DNA from: Reyranella massiliensis 521
GTDB taxonomy: Bacteria; Pseudomonadota; Alphaproteobacteria; Reyranellales; Reyranellaceae
NCBI GenBank assembly: GCA_945860205.1
Contig: CAMARK010000021.1
Span: 1 to 56,829, forward strand
Direction of reading: 5' to 3'
Length of the DNA: 56,829 bases
Under the pieces are notes generated by a model. That model was not told where the DNA came from and made no database searches. It saw nothing but the letters and a program-made list of their open reading frames with translations. Of this stretch, positions 9,408 to 19,443 are shown in pieces. The position numbers were made by a program, and so were the translations under genes. How positions within the stretch are numbered: the first letter of the stretch is position 1; each line of letters opens with the position of its first letter.

Positions 9408-12400
9408 ATCTCTTCCACCTGCGCAATGCCCGGCAGCATGCCGATGGCGTCACGCAAGCCGCCCGCGATGGAATAGGTCCCGGGCAAGGTCACTTCGGCC
9501 TCCGCCTCGTCGGGCATCGGAACGACCAGCGTGACCCGTCCCCTTCCCTTCTTGCCCTCAAGCGTCTTGCGCAAGGCCTCGAGAGCCGCCGGATCGGAAA
9601 CGATGATACGTAGGCCCGCCGCCGCGTTGGCCACGGCATCATCGAGCTTCTCGACGCTCTGCGCCGTAAGCTTCACCTGCTCGCCATCGAGCCGACCGTC
9701 GGCCGAGACCAGCACCGCCTGTCCCGGCTCCAGGAGATTGCGCTTACTGCCCAGGAGCTCGCTGAACACCGTGAGCTCGAACGCCCCGGACTGGTCCGAG
9801 CACTGCACGAAGGCGAAGCGGTTGCCCTTGGCCGAGGTCCGCTCCATGCGGTCGATCACGGTGCCGGCGAGCTTGATGCGACCCGGCGTGCCGCGCGCCA
9901 GCAACGCCGCGAGGTCGGCTGCCCGGCAGACACCCAGCCGCTGCAGGCTGCGCTCGTAGGCAGCCAGCGGATGCGAGGAGAGATAGAAGCCGATCGCGGC
10001 GAATTCGTTCTGCAGCCGCTCCATCGGCGCCCAGTCCGGCATCTTGGGAAGCTGCGGCCGGCGCTGCGCCGTGTCGTCGCCAAACAGGCTGTTCTGATTG
10101 CTGCCCCGGGATTCGTGCGTGGCCTGCGAATGGCGCGTCAGCGCCTCGACGGCACCGAAGGTCTGGGCGCGGTTCTTGTTTAGGGAGTCGAAAGCGCCCG
10201 CCTTCACCAGGCCCTCGATCAGCCGCTTGTTGATCACGCGCTGATCCAGCCGCTCGGCAAGGTCGAACGTATCTTTGAACGCTCCATTCTCCGCGCGTTC
10301 CTCGGCGAGGCGCGTCATGGCTTCGCGGCCAACTCCCTTGATCGCGGAAAGCGCGTAGCGAACCGCCTTCTTGCCCTCCGGTGTCGTCTCGACGGCGAAT
10401 TCGGCCATGGACTTGTTCACATCCGGTCCCAGCAGCGGAATCTGCAGCCGCTCCAGTTCGCGCCTGAAATTGCCGATCTTGTCGCTGTTGCCCATGTCGA
10501 GCGTCATTGACGCGGCGAAGAATTCGACCGGGTAGTTCGCCTTGAGGTAAGCCGTCTGATAGGCGACCAGCGCATAGGGCGCGGAGTGACACTTGTTGAA
10601 GCCGTAGCCTGCGAACTTGGCGACCTTGTCGAAGATCATCGAGGCGCGCGCGTCCTCGACCTCGTTCTTGCGGGCTCCTTCGATGAAGATTGCCCGCTGC
10701 GCGTCCATCTCCGACTGGATCTTCTTGCCCATGGCGCGGCGCAGCAGATCGGCGCCGCCCAGCGAATAGCCGCTGAGCACCTGGGCGATCTGCATGACCT
10801 GCTCCTGGTAGACCATGATGCCATAGGTCTCTTCGAGGATGCCCTTCAGCGAGGGATGCAGATAGTCGGGCTTCTCCTGCCCGTTCTTGACACTGATATA
10901 GGTCGGGATGTCGTCCATCGGGCCGGGGCGGTAGAGCGCCACCAGCGCGATCAGGTCTTCGAATCGGTTTGGCTTCAGCTTGCTCAGGATGTCGCGCATG
11001 CCGCTGCCTTCCATCTGGAAGACCCCGTAGGCGTCGCCCTTGGCCAGCATCTTGAAGGTCGGCTCGTCGTCGAGCGGTATCTTGTCGATCTTGATCTTGT
11101 CATGGCCGATCAGGCCGCAGGCCTTTTCGATCACCGTCAGCGTCTTGAGGCCGAGGAAGTCGAATTTCACCAGACCGGCGGTCTCAACCCACTTCATGTT
11201 GAACTGGGTGGCCGGCAGAGATTCCTTGTTGTCGGTATCGCGGTAGAGCGGCACCAGCTCTTCGAGCGGCCGGTCGCCGATCACGACTCCGGCAGCATGG
11301 GTCGAGGCGTTGCGGAAAAGCCCTTCAAGCTGCAACGCCAGGTCGATCAGACGCTTGATCTCCTCGTCCGACTGGTACTGTTCCTTCAGGAGCTGTTCAC
11401 TTTCGAGCGCCTGGGCGAGCGTGACCGGCTTGGCTGGATTGTTCGGCACCAGCTTGCAGATGCGGTCAATCTGCCCGTAGGGCATGCCGAGGACGCGGCC
11501 GACGTCGCGCAGCACCGCGCGGGCCTGCAGCTTGCCGAAGGTGATGATGGCGGCAACGCGATCGTGCCCGTACTCGTCGCGCACATAGCGGATCACCCGA
11601 TCGCGCTTGTCCTGGCAGAAGTCGATGTCGAAGTCGGGCATCGACACGCGTTCGGGATTGAGGAAGCGCTCGAACAGCAGGCCCCATCGCAAAGGGTCGA
11701 GGTCGGTGATCTTGAGCGACCAGGCAACAAGCGAGCCCGCTCCCGAACCGCGCCCCGGTCCGACGGGAATACTGTTGTCTTTCGCCCACTGAATGAAATC
11801 GGCGACGATCAGGAAGTAGCCCGAGAAGCCCATCCTCTCGATCATGTTGAGTTCGTAAGCGAGCCGCTCTTCGTAGCGCTCGATTGCTATATTGTCGGCC
11901 AAACGGCCGCTTGCCTTGAGGGCCACCAGCCCGGCCTCGGCCATCTCCTTCAGGGCGTCCTTCTCGGCGCGACCGCCGAGCTTGGTGTAGCGCGGCAGGA
12001 TGGGCGTGCGCGGTTCCGGCATGTAGGCGCAGCGTTGAGCGATGGCGATGGTGTTGTCGCAGGCCTCCGGCAGGTCCGAGAAAATGCTGCGCATCTCCCC
12101 GGCCGATTTGAAATAGTGCTCCGGCGTCAGCCGGCGGCGATTGGGATCCTCGATATGCGCGCCCTGCTCGATGCAGAGGAGGACGTCGTGCGCCTCGTAC
12201 ATCGACGCCTTGGGAAAATGCACGTCGTTCGTCGCGACCAGCGGCAGGCCCCGCGCATAGGCGAGATCAAGCAGCGGCGCCTCGATGCGCCGCTCGCTGT
12301 CCTCGCCATGGCGCTGCAGTTCGACGTAGAGCCGGCCGTCAAACAGCGTCCGCAGCCGCTCCAGCATGTGCTCCGCCGCCGGCACCTGCCCCGCCAGCAG

Positions 12401-12850
12401 CAACCGGCCGACCCCACTGCTGGCGCTGCCAGTGAACGCCAGAAGTCCGTCGCTGTAGCCTTCCAGTTCGGACAGGGGGAGTGCGGCTATCGAGCCGGTC
12501 TTGAATTCCAGATGGGCTCTGCTCACCAACCGCATCAGGTTGACGTAACCTTGCTCGTTCTGGACCAGCAGGGTCAGCCAATCGACCGACGGCAGCTTGC
12601 TGGCCGCCGCGATGCCGCCCTCCTCCTCCCGCCGGAGTCCGATGTCGCAGCCCATGATCGGCTGGACCCCGGCTTTTGCGGCGTACTGCGCGAATTCCAG
12701 GGCGCCGAACAGGTTGTTGCGGTCGGTAACGGCGACGGCCGGCATCGCCTCCGCCTTGGCCAGCGCCACGACGGCGTCGACCTTGTTCGCGCCTTCAGTG
12801 AGCGAATAGGCAGACCGGACTTTGAGATGGATGAAATCAGCGATGGTCAC
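9404..12850 (-). CDS. dnaE: DNA polymerase III subunit alpha
   Basis: This is the catalytic subunit of the replicative polymerase, 1148 residues. Domains in order: N-terminal PHP (about 1-270), the polymerase palm and fingers with GPGRGSGAGSLVAWSLKI and catalytic PDFDIDFCQDKRDR, the helix-hairpin-helix region, and an OB fold around IKLAGTVIDRMERTSAKGNR. In the PHP the first motif reads IHLKVRSAYSL; E. coli has a second His where this has Arg, so this PHP is probably not a metal-dependent exonuclease. The start is GTG; an in-frame TGA lies nine bases upstream. It follows lolD by 31 bases. Confidence 0.97.
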   Translation of the reverse strand: MTIADFIHLKVRSAYSLTEGANKVDAVVALAKAEAMPAVAVTDRNNLFGALEFAQYAAKAGVQPIMGCDIGLRREEEGGIAAASKLPSVDWLTLLVQNEQGYVNLMRLVSRAHLEFKTGSIAALPLSELEGYSDGLLAFTGSASSGVGRLLLAGQVPAAEHMLERLRTLFDGRLYVELQRHGEDSERRIEAPLLDLAYARGLPLVATNDVHFPKASMYEAHDVLLCIEQGAHIEDPNRRRLTPEHYFKSAGEMRSIFSDLPEACDNTIAIAQRCAYMPEPRTPILPRYTKLGGRAEKDALKEMAEAGLVALKASGRLADNIAIERYEERLAYELNMIERMGFSGYFLIVADFIQWAKDNSIPVGPGRGSGAGSLVAWSLKITDLDPLRWGLLFERFLNPERVSMPDFDIDFCQDKRDRVIRYVRDEYGHDRVAAIITFGKLQARAVLRDVGRVLGMPYGQIDRICKLVPNNPAKPVTLAQALESEQLLKEQYQSDEEIKRLIDLALQLEGLFRNASTHAAGVVIGDRPLEELVPLYRDTDNKESLPATQFNMKWVETAGLVKFDFLGLKTLTVIEKACGLIGHDKIKIDKIPLDDEPTFKMLAKGDAYGVFQMEGSGMRDILSKLKPNRFEDLIALVALYRPGPMDDIPTYISVKNGQEKPDYLHPSLKGILEETYGIMVYQEQVMQIAQVLSGYSLGGADLLRRAMGKKIQSEMDAQRAIFIEGARKNEVEDARASMIFDKVAKFAGYGFNKCHSAPYALVAYQTAYLKANYPVEFFAASMTLDMGNSDKIGNFRRELERLQIPLLGPDVNKSMAEFAVETTPEGKKAVRYALSAIKGVGREAMTRLAEERAENGAFKDTFDLAERLDQRVINKRLIEGLVKAGAFDSLNKNRAQTFGAVEALTRHSQATHESRGSNQNSLFGDDTAQRRPQLPKMPDWAPMERLQNEFAAIGFYLSSHPLAAYERSLQRLGVCRAADLAALLARGTPGRIKLAGTVIDRMERTSAKGNRFAFVQCSDQSGAFELTVFSELLGSKRNLLEPGQAVLVSADGRLDGEQVKLTAQSVEKLDDAVANAAAGLRIIVSDPAALEALRKTLEGKKGRGRVTLVVPMPDEAEAEVTLPGTYSIAGGLRDAIGMLPGIAQVEEI

Positions 12851-12881
12851 GAGCCATCATCGCGCCGCACCCTGTGGACTG

Positions 12882-13565
12882 TCAGGCCGACAATATGCCG
12901 TCCTTCAACGTCACCGTGCGGTCCATGCGCTCGGCCAAGTCGGGATTATGGGTAGCGATCAGCGCCGCCATGCCGGTCTCCCGCACCAGCACCAGGAGCT
13001 GACGAAACACGATATCGGCCGTCGCCGCGTCGAGATTTCCCGTCGGCTCATCCGCCAAAAGGACCCGCGGCGCGTTTGCCACGGCACGAGCAATCGCCAC
13101 GCGCTGCTGCTCGCCGCCAGAGAGGCGGCCCGGACGGTGATCCCCGCGCTCCTTGAGCTGGACCATCGCCAGAAGATCCGCCGCCCGGACACGGGCCTCG
13201 CTGCGTGACAGGCCGTTCAGCATTTGAGGCAGCATCACGTTCTCGATCGCCGAGAATTCCGGCAAAAGGTGATGGTATTGATAGACGAAGCCCAGGAACC
13301 GCCGGCGCAACGCCGTCCGTCCGCGATCACCGAGCGGGCCGGCCGCCTTGCCGTCCAGGACCACTTCGCCGCTGTCGGGTTGCTCGAGGAGCCCCGCGAT
13401 ATGCAGCATGGTCGACTTGCCGCTGCCGGATTGGCCGACCAGCGCCACGATCTCGCCCGGACGCAGATCGAGCGACACGCCCCGGAGCACTTCCAGGCGA
13501 CGGTCGCCTTGCACGAAGGTGCGTTCGATCTGGCGCAGGGAAAGCGGAAACACGGCATCACTCAT
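12882..13565 (-). CDS. lolD: Lipoprotein-releasing ABC transporter ATPase LolD
   Basis: LolD powers extraction of outer-membrane lipoproteins from the inner membrane for delivery to LolA. The 227-residue protein has Walker [10 protein letters not shown], the Q-loop region [13 protein letters not shown], signature [14 protein letters not shown] and Walker [13 protein letters not shown]. The ATG at 13563-13565 overlaps the stop of the upstream permease by eight bases (ATGAGTGA); a longer frame would start inside that permease gene. It lies between the permeases and dnaE, as in other alphaproteobacteria. Confidence 0.95.
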   Translation of the reverse strand: MSDAVFPLSLRQIERTFVQGDRRLEVLRGVSLDLRPGEIVALVGQSGSGKSTMLHIAGLLEQPDSGEVVLDGKAAGPLGDRGRTALRRRFLGFVYQYHHLLPEFSAIENVMLPQMLNGLSRSEARVRAADLLAMVQLKERGDHRPGRLSGGEQQRVAIARAVANAPRVLLADEPTGNLDAATADIVFRQLLVLVRETGMAALIATHNPDLAERMDRTVTLKDGILSA

Positions 13566-14832
13566 ATCGGAGTCCCTCGACCGGTTCGACCCGGGTGCTG
13601 CGCCATGCCGGATAGGCCGCGGCCACCAGCGACAGCACAATCGCCACACCGACGATCATCCCCACTTCGAGTGCCTGAACCCGAACGGGCATGGCGGTGA
13701 TGAAATCGACTTCCGCATTGCCTCCCCCTGAGGCACCGGTGATGGCCGCCAGCAGCTTGCCGATCGAGGGCATGTTCGCGCAAATCAAGAGCCCGAGCGC
13801 CGCGCCGACGGCCGTTCCCACCAGCCCGACCGCCGCCGCCGCCAGGAAGAAGGCACGCACAATCGTTCCCGGCGTCGCCCCCATCGTGCGCAGGATGGCG
13901 ATGCTGCCCCGCTTCACGCGCACCAGCATGGTGAAGCTTGCCACGACGTTCATTGCCGCCACCACGACGATCAGGGTGAGAATGATGAACATCATCACCC
14001 GCTCGACCTGCAGGGCACCCACGAACCGGGCATTGAGGCCGAGCCAGTCCGAAACCTTGAGATCGTTGCGGCCGAGCGAGCGGCGAAGCTCTTGGGCCAC
14101 GCGCGGCGCCGCCGCAGGATCAACCAGTTCCAGGTCGATCGAGGTCACCGCATTGTGTCCGTACTCGAGATCCTCCTGCAGCGCCTCGAGTGGCACGAAA
14201 ACTAGGGCACCGTCGAATTCGTAGCGGCGCGTCATGAAGCTCGCCAATACCTCGTAATCCGAATAGCGTGGCGCGATCGTGCCGCTTTCGTTGAGTCGGT
14301 GTGTCACGAGCGTGATCTTGTCTCCGGTGGCGACATTCAGGGTCTGCCTCAATCGCTCGCCCAGGACCACGCCGGGCTTCGTGCCGAAGGCCCCCAGTTC
14401 GCCATGGACGATGTTCCTGGTCACGATATCGCGCGTCAGCAGATCATCTGTCCGCACGCCCCGCAGCATGGCTCCTCGTGTCAGGCCGTTGGCCGCAACC
14501 AGGGCCTGGCGTTCCAGCGCCGGCCGCACGGCCCGCACGCCGGCCGTCTGCCTGAGTTTCTCCACCAGTTCGGCCGTCGCCTGCAGCATGCCGCCGGGTG
14601 CCGTGATCACGACATGGCCGTTCATGCCGATGATCCGCCCGAGCAGCTGTTGCCGAAATCCGCCCATCACCGAGAGGACGACGATCAAGGTCGCGACGCC
14701 CAGCGCCACACCGATCAGCGAAAAGATCGCGATGAAGGAAACGAAGCCCTCACGCTGGCGCGTGGCCAGGTAGCGCCACGCCAGCCAGCGCTCGACGGCC
14801 CCGTTGCGCTCCATACCCGCGCGCTCACTCAC
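13558..14832 (-). CDS. Lipoprotein-releasing ABC transporter permease (LolC/LolE family, second copy)
   Basis: An FtsX-family permease of about 424 residues. It has an N-terminal membrane helix ([20 protein letters not shown]), a large periplasmic domain of about 200 residues, and three C-terminal helices containing [17 protein letters not shown]. It ends [16 protein letters not shown] place the start at GTG 14832 because it overlaps the upstream permease stop by eight bases (GTGAGTGA), the same geometry as the next junction into lolD. An ATG at 14814 is the alternative. With the preceding paralogue it could form a LolCE-type heterodimer. Which copy is LolC or LolE cannot be decided from sequence reading alone. 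Confidence 0.88.
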   Translation of the reverse strand: MSERAGMERNGAVERWLAWRYLATRQREGFVSFIAIFSLIGVALGVATLIVVLSVMGGFRQQLLGRIIGMNGHVVITAPGGMLQATAELVEKLRQTAGVRAVRPALERQALVAANGLTRGAMLRGVRTDDLLTRDIVTRNIVHGELGAFGTKPGVVLGERLRQTLNVATGDKITLVTHRLNESGTIAPRYSDYEVLASFMTRRYEFDGALVFVPLEALQEDLEYGHNAVTSIDLELVDPAAAPRVAQELRRSLGRNDLKVSDWLGLNARFVGALQVERVMMFIILTLIVVVAAMNVVASFTMLVRVKRGSIAILRTMGATPGTIVRAFFLAAAAVGLVGTAVGAALGLLICANMPSIGKLLAAITGASGGGNAEVDFITAMPVRVQALEVGMIVGVAIVLSLVAAAYPAWRSTRVEPVEGLRYE

Positions 14833-16138
14833 GGCGCAGCCCTTCAACGGGGTCGAGGCGGGCCGCCCGCAGCGCCGGATAGAGCGAAGCCAACAGGGCG
14901 AAGACCAGCGCCATGCCGGCGATCACCGCCACCTCCATCCACTCGATATGCGAGGGCATTTCAGCCAAAAGGTAGAGCGTTTCGTCGAACAGGACGAGGC
15001 CGAACGTGTGCTGCAACCACTGGCGGATTGCCTCGATGTTACGGGCGAATCCTAGTCCCAGAACGACACCGATGATCGTCCCTGCTCCGCCGATCGCCAG
15101 GCCGTCGATCAGGAACACCCGCAGGATGGCGCCGCGGCTAGCCCCCATGGTCCGCAGGATGGCGATGTCCGCGGTCTTCGTTCGCACCAGCATGACGAGG
15201 CTGGAAACGATATTGAAGGCGGCGACCAGCACGATCAGGGTCAGTACCAGGAACATCACGTTGGTCTGCGCCTGGATCGCGGAGAAGAAGCTCGCATTGG
15301 CCTGGAACCAGTCGAACACCCAGCCTTGAAAGCCCACGGCCTGGGTCACGAGCCGACGGCTGGTCGAAATTGGGACATCCTCACTCACGAAGATTTCGAT
15401 GCCCGTCACCTTGTTTCCGAGATCGAGGAGCCGTTGGACATCGACGAGCGGCGCGTAGACGAAGTTGGCGTCGTAGTCGTACATGCCGGCGCAGAAGACC
15501 GCCGCCACACGGGCCGACACTGATCGCGGCATGACACCCAGCGGCGTCACCACCGAGACCGGAGACACGAGTTGCAGTCGATCTCCGACCTTGAGCCCCA
15601 TCAAGTCCGCAAGGCGTCGCCCTACCGCCACCGAGAAATCGTCGCCAAAGCCGGTCAGTGTCCCCCAGTCGATGGGCTTGTCTTCTTCACCGCGACACAG
15701 GCCCCGATAGCGCTCACGCGTCTCGGGCGGCCCGTCGATCGCCGCGGCCAGCGGCATGCGGGCGCGGAAATCCTCGGGCCGCATGCCGCGAAGGATGACA
15801 CCCCGGACCCGATCGCCCGCGACCGCCATGACCTGCCCTTCGGCAGATTGCGTGGCGCTGAGGACGCCTGGGACGGCCTTGAGGCGAGCCAGCAGATCCG
15901 GCGTGGCGTCCAGTCCATCGCGGTTTCCCTGGACACCGAGCTGACCACTGATGGCGGACATCTGCCGCAGCATCTCGACGCGAAAGCCGTTCATCACGGA
16001 CATGACCACGATCAAGGTGCCGACGCCCAACGTGATCCCGACCAGCGAGAAGCCGGCGATCACCGAGATGAACCCTTCTTCGCGACGTGCCCGCAGATAT
16101 CGGAAGGCGATCAGGCGCTCGACGGCGGCGAAAGCCAT
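14825..16138 (-). CDS. lolC: Lipoprotein-releasing ABC transporter permease (LolC/LolE family, first copy)
   Basis: An FtsX-family permease of 437 residues. It has an N-terminal helix (SVIAGFSLVGITLGVGTLIVV), the conserved MSVMNGFRVEMLRQM segment, a periplasmic domain and C-terminal helices with [18 protein letters not shown]. It ends [15 protein letters not shown]. The ATG at 16136-16138 gives the family N-terminus AVERLIAFRYLRARREEGFISV; upstream extension runs into the proS tail. It is the copy next to proS, the position occupied by the single lolC/E gene in many alphaproteobacteria. Confidence 0.9.
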   Translation of the reverse strand: MAFAAVERLIAFRYLRARREEGFISVIAGFSLVGITLGVGTLIVVMSVMNGFRVEMLRQMSAISGQLGVQGNRDGLDATPDLLARLKAVPGVLSATQSAEGQVMAVAGDRVRGVILRGMRPEDFRARMPLAAAIDGPPETRERYRGLCRGEEDKPIDWGTLTGFGDDFSVAVGRRLADLMGLKVGDRLQLVSPVSVVTPLGVMPRSVSARVAAVFCAGMYDYDANFVYAPLVDVQRLLDLGNKVTGIEIFVSEDVPISTSRRLVTQAVGFQGWVFDWFQANASFFSAIQAQTNVMFLVLTLIVLVAAFNIVSSLVMLVRTKTADIAILRTMGASRGAILRVFLIDGLAIGGAGTIIGVVLGLGFARNIEAIRQWLQHTFGLVLFDETLYLLAEMPSHIEWMEVAVIAGMALVFALLASLYPALRAARLDPVEGLRRE

Positions 16139-16158
16139 GATGAGGGGTGTCTCCCGCT

Positions 16159-17472
16159 TCAGCCGAACCGTTGCGCAAGCTGATCGATCGGCAACTCCTC
16201 GCGCGCGCCGGTCCTGCGGTTCTTGAGTTCGACCTTGCCAGCGGCAAGCCCCTTGGGCCCGACAATGATCTGCCAAGGCGTGCCAATCAGGTCCATGTCG
16301 GCGAATTTGGCACCGGGCCGCAGGTCGCGGTCGTCGTGCAGGACTTCGACGCGCTTTGCCTGCAATGTATCATAGAGCTTCACGCAAGCACCCGAGACCG
16401 CGCCGTCGTCGGGCTTCAGGTTGACGATGGCGACCTTGAAGGGAGCGACGGACTCCGGCCAGACGATGCCGGCCGCGTCGTGGCTCGCTTCGATGATGCC
16501 GCCCACCAGGCGCGACACCCCGATACCATAGGAGCCCATCTCGACCGTTATCTGTTCGCCACCGGGACCCGCCACGACTGCATTCATCGGCTTGGAGTAC
16601 CTGGTGCCGAAGTTGAAAATATGGCCAACTTCTATGCCGCGCGCGGCAAGACGCTCGCTTTCGGGAATCTTCTCGAAAACATCCTTGTCGTGCTTCTCGT
16701 CCGTCGCGGCGTAGAGCGACGTCCATTCGTTCACGATCGGCTGCAGATCGGCCGCGTAATCGATCGTGCGGCCGAGGATATCCTTGTCAATCAACCCCTT
16801 GTGGCAGAACACGGCGCTTTCGCCGGTCTCGGCCAGGATGATGAATTCATGGCTGAGGTCGCCGCCGATCGGGCCGGTGTCGGCGCGCATCGGGATCGCC
16901 TTAAGACCCATCCGCGCGAAGGTGCGCAGGTAGGCCACGAACATGTTGTTATAGGACCGGATGGAACCTGCCCGGTCGATGTCGAAGGAGTAGTTGTCCT
17001 TCATCAGGAATTCGCGCCCACGCATGACACCGAAACGCGGCCGCACCTCGTCCCTGAACTTCCACTGGATGTGATAGAGATTCTTCGGCAGGTCGCGATA
17101 GCTCTTCACCCCGTCGCGAAACAGAACGGTGATCATCTCCTCGTTGGTCGGCCCGAACAGCATGTCGCGGTCGTGGCGATCCTTGATGCGCAGCATCTCG
17201 GGGCCGTAGGCGTCGTAACGCCCGCTCTCGCGCCACAGGTCGGCCGATTGGATGGTCGGCATCAGCACTTCCTGGGCACCCGCGGCGTCCTGTTCTTCGC
17301 GCACGATCCGCTCGATGTTCTTCAGGACGCGAAAGCCAAGCGGCAGCCAGGCGTAGATGCCGGCGCTGGTCTGCCGGACGAGACCGGCGCGCAACATCAG
17401 CCGGTGTGACACGATCTGGGCCTCGGCCGGATTCTCCTTCAAGGTCGGCAGGAAATACTGGCTCATCCGCAT
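16159..17472 (-). CDS. proS: Prolyl-tRNA synthetase (short form without editing insertion)
   Basis: A class II synthetase that charges tRNA-Pro. The 437-residue product starts [20 protein letters not shown]. It has motif 1 around [18 protein letters not shown], motif 2 [19 protein letters not shown] and motif 3 [17 protein letters not shown], then a C-terminal anticodon-binding domain. E. coli ProS is about 570 residues; the roughly 180-residue insertion that edits Ala-tRNA-Pro is absent here, as is typical of alphaproteobacteria, where separate deacylases do the job. The frame is open 72 codons further upstream, but that segment has no family resemblance. Confidence 0.95.
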   Translation of the reverse strand: MRMSQYFLPTLKENPAEAQIVSHRLMLRAGLVRQTSAGIYAWLPLGFRVLKNIERIVREEQDAAGAQEVLMPTIQSADLWRESGRYDAYGPEMLRIKDRHDRDMLFGPTNEEMITVLFRDGVKSYRDLPKNLYHIQWKFRDEVRPRFGVMRGREFLMKDNYSFDIDRAGSIRSYNNMFVAYLRTFARMGLKAIPMRADTGPIGGDLSHEFIILAETGESAVFCHKGLIDKDILGRTIDYAADLQPIVNEWTSLYAATDEKHDKDVFEKIPESERLAARGIEVGHIFNFGTRYSKPMNAVVAGPGGEQITVEMGSYGIGVSRLVGGIIEASHDAAGIVWPESVAPFKVAIVNLKPDDGAVSGACVKLYDTLQAKRVEVLHDDRDLRPGAKFADMDLIGTPWQIIVGPKGLAAGKVELKNRRTGAREELPIDQLAQRFG

Positions 17473-17617
17473 GCTGAATCGGTCCTCGCTCGGGGCGTCT
17501 TGGGGTGGCGGCGACTGTAAGGAACAGGCCCCGCAAAGGCAAACTTGGCCAGCCCTGGCTGGTTTTGCACAGGGCAATGCCCGCACACTCAGCGCGACAA
17601 CCTGGGGGAGAACGGAG

Positions 17618-18910
17618 ATGCTCGACCAAGTCTTCAAGCTGAGCGAGAACAAGACGTCTGTTCGAACCGAGGTCGTGGCTGGCATCACGACGTTCCTGAC
17701 GATGGCCTACATCATCTTCGTCAATCCGGCGATCCTGACGGCGGCGAAGATGCCGTTCGGCGCGGTGTTCACTGCGACCTGCGTGGCCGCCGCCATCGGC
17801 TGTATGCTGATGGCCTTCCTTGCCAACTACCCGATCGCGCTTGCCCCGGGCATGGGCTTGAACGCCTATTTCGCTTTCGGTGTCGTGGGTGGCATGGGTC
17901 ATACTTGGCAGGTGGCGCTGGGCTGCGTGTTCCTTTCAGGCGTCATCTTCTTCATCATCAGCGTGCTGCCGATCCGGGAATGGATCGTCAACGCCATCCC
18001 AAAGTCGCTCAAGATGGCAATCGCCGCCGGCATCGGCCTGTTTCTTGCCCTGATCGCCCTCAAGAATGCCGGCATCGTCGTCGCCAACCCGGAAACGCTC
18101 GTGACGCACGGCAAGCTGGTCAGCTGGCCTGTCCTCATGGCCACCCTGGGCTTCGCGCTGATCGTGGCGCTCGAATACCGCCGCATCATGGGCGGAGTCA
18201 TCATCGGCATCCTGGTCGTGACGGTGATCTCGATCCTGGCCGGCCAGCAGAAGTTCGAGGGGATATTCGACATCCCACCCTCGATCGCTCCCGTGTTTCT
18301 CCAGATGGACCTCGCCGGCGCCCTCCAGGTTGGGTTGGTGACCGTGGTCTTTGCCTTCCTGTTCGTCGACCTGTTCGACAATACCGGAACATTGATCGCA
18401 CTGGCCCACCGCGGGGGCTTCATGCGCCCCGACGGCACCGTTCCGCGCCTCCGGGGCGCGCTGATCTCCGACAGCGCGGCGGCCATGATCGGCGCCGCCG
18501 TCGGCACCTCGACGACCACGAGCTACATCGAGAGCGCATCGGGCATCAATGCCGGCGGCCGCACGGGCCTTACGGCGGCGACGGTCGGCATTCTCTTCCT
18601 GCTGGCGCTGTTCATTGCGCCGCTGGCCGCTTCCATCCCCGCCTACGCGACGGCACCCGCCCTGCTCTATGTCGCCTGTTTGATGGCGCGTGGTCTCACC
18701 GAAGTTGAATGGAACGACATCACCGAAGCGGCGCCCGCGGTCATCACCGCGATTGCCATGCCGTTCACCTTCTCGATCGCCGACGGCATCGCGTTCGGAT
18801 TCATTTCGTACGCTGGTATCAAAGTCGCCGCGGGTCGCTACGCGGACGTCCACCCTGCGGTTGCCATTCTCGCTGTCCTGTTCGTGATCAAATACGTGGT
18901 CATCGGATGA
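17618..18910 (+). CDS. NCS2-family purine permease (AzgA/PbuG-like)
   Basis: A membrane transporter of 430 residues with about 12 hydrophobic helices, resembling guanine/hypoxanthine/adenine:proton symporters. Family landmarks are [16 protein letters not shown] near the N-terminus, [30 protein letters not shown] and [20 protein letters not shown]. The start is ATG with GGGGGAG upstream; the frame is open earlier, but that part is antisense to proS. It is divergent from proS across 145 bases (17473-17617), where I see no clear promoter or riboswitch. Exact substrate cannot be told from the sequence. Confidence 0.9.
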   Translation: MLDQVFKLSENKTSVRTEVVAGITTFLTMAYIIFVNPAILTAAKMPFGAVFTATCVAAAIGCMLMAFLANYPIALAPGMGLNAYFAFGVVGGMGHTWQVALGCVFLSGVIFFIISVLPIREWIVNAIPKSLKMAIAAGIGLFLALIALKNAGIVVANPETLVTHGKLVSWPVLMATLGFALIVALEYRRIMGGVIIGILVVTVISILAGQQKFEGIFDIPPSIAPVFLQMDLAGALQVGLVTVVFAFLFVDLFDNTGTLIALAHRGGFMRPDGTVPRLRGALISDSAAAMIGAAVGTSTTTSYIESASGINAGGRTGLTAATVGILFLLALFIAPLAASIPAYATAPALLYVACLMARGLTEVEWNDITEAAPAVITAIAMPFTFSIADGIAFGFISYAGIKVAAGRYADVHPAVAILAVLFVIKYVVIG

Positions 18911-18935
18911 TCATGGAAACTGTAAGGAAATTTGT

Positions 18936-19142
18936 TTGTTGTCGAACGACCTCGGACCCTAACAATTGTTCTGTGGGAGCCTGACGATCGAAAGAAAAGG
19001 TCTTGGCAAGCCGCGGGGGCCGCGCTACAGAGCCTACGTCTTGGGCGCTGCCTGAGTTTAGGGAGGAGAGCGGCTAAAAGCCGCCGAACGACGAGTTTCG
19101 GGGTAGAAGAGCGGCGGGCCAAAAGCCCGCCGTTTTCTTTTT
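18936..19142 (+). ncRNA. Candidate structured small RNA or long 3' leader between the purine permease and DUF1467 gene
   Basis: This 207-base stretch has no convincing gene but is full of stems. CTGTGG (18971-18976) pairs with CTACAG (19025-19030). Inside lie CGCGG-GGG-CCGCG (19013-19025) and GGC-AA-GCC. CCCTAA (18957-18962) pairs with TTAGGG (19058-19063). GCGGC-TAAAA-GCCGC follows at 19070-19084, then a strong terminator. A weak promoter could be TTGTTG (18936) with TAACAAT (18960) about 18 bases apart, putting the start near 18973, in which case the CCCTAA stem would not be transcribed. The architecture is compatible with a 6S-like RNA, but I could not match it to a known family. It could also be the permease 3' untranslated region. 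Confidence 0.4.
19112..19142 (+). terminator. Rho-independent terminator
   Basis: Perfect 8-base GC arms (cggcgggc at 19112-19119, gcccgccg at 19125-19132) with a CAAAA loop are followed by TTTTCTTTTT at 19133-19142. It ends plus-strand transcription from the permease and/or the candidate RNA. Confidence 0.9.
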
Positions 19143-19179
19143 AGTTCAAAGCATTAAAGATTAATCCTAATAATCTAGT

Positions 19180-19428
19180 TTAACTGCCGTCGACCAGCCT
19201 GCGGAAGCTGAAGACGTCGGCCCAATGCAGCGCATAAAAGCCCAACCAGAGCACGGCGGCGACGGCCGAGGTGATGATTGCCTTGCGCACGAGCTCCGGC
19301 CGCTCCGGGGCGCCGTGCTCCTCGCCCTTGCCAGGCTTCTGGACGCGACGGACGCCCAGCGGCAGCACGGTAAACAGCACCGTCCACCAGATGACGACAT
19401 AGACCATGACGCCGGTGGCCCAGCTCAT
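19180..19428 (-). CDS. DUF1467 family membrane protein
   Basis: An 82-residue protein with two membrane helices: MVYVVIWWTVLFTVLPLGV near the N-terminus and AIITSAVAAVLWLGFYAL after a charged loop. This is the DUF1467 pattern, an alphaproteobacterial family of unknown function commonly found beside mce and rnj. The start is ATG. It is the last gene of the long nuo-birA-coaX-rnj-mce run and converges on the candidate RNA and its terminator. Confidence 0.85.
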   Translation of the reverse strand: MSWATGVMVYVVIWWTVLFTVLPLGVRRVQKPGKGEEHGAPERPELVRKAIITSAVAAVLWLGFYALHWADVFSFRRLVDGS

Positions 19429-19443
19429 GGCGGCAGCTCCTTC

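Noticed and set aside
10586-12955. 789-codon open frame on the plus strand
   Set aside because: It is the antisense of dnaE. Its composition is rich in His, Gln, Arg and Asp without motifs, whereas the minus-strand frame is unmistakable DNA polymerase III alpha.
16147-17409. 420-codon open frame on the plus strand
   Set aside because: It is the antisense of proS and has no recognisable domain; such long antisense frames are common in high-GC genes.
17550-17590. Sigma-54 promoter before the purine permease
   Set aside because: TGGCTGGTTTTGCA looks similar, but the GG and GC are separated by 8 bases rather than the required 10.
18936-19142. SRP (4.5S) RNA, tmRNA or RNase P RNA at the candidate RNA locus
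   Set aside because: The conserved SRP loop sequence (GGAAG/AGCAG type) and the tmRNA or RNase P hallmarks are absent, and the size does not fit the latter two.
18932-19144. Small 70-codon protein between the permease and DUF1467 genes
   Set aside because: The frame reads through the terminator stem and its T tract, has no ribosome-binding site, and the interval shows RNA-like pairing instead.
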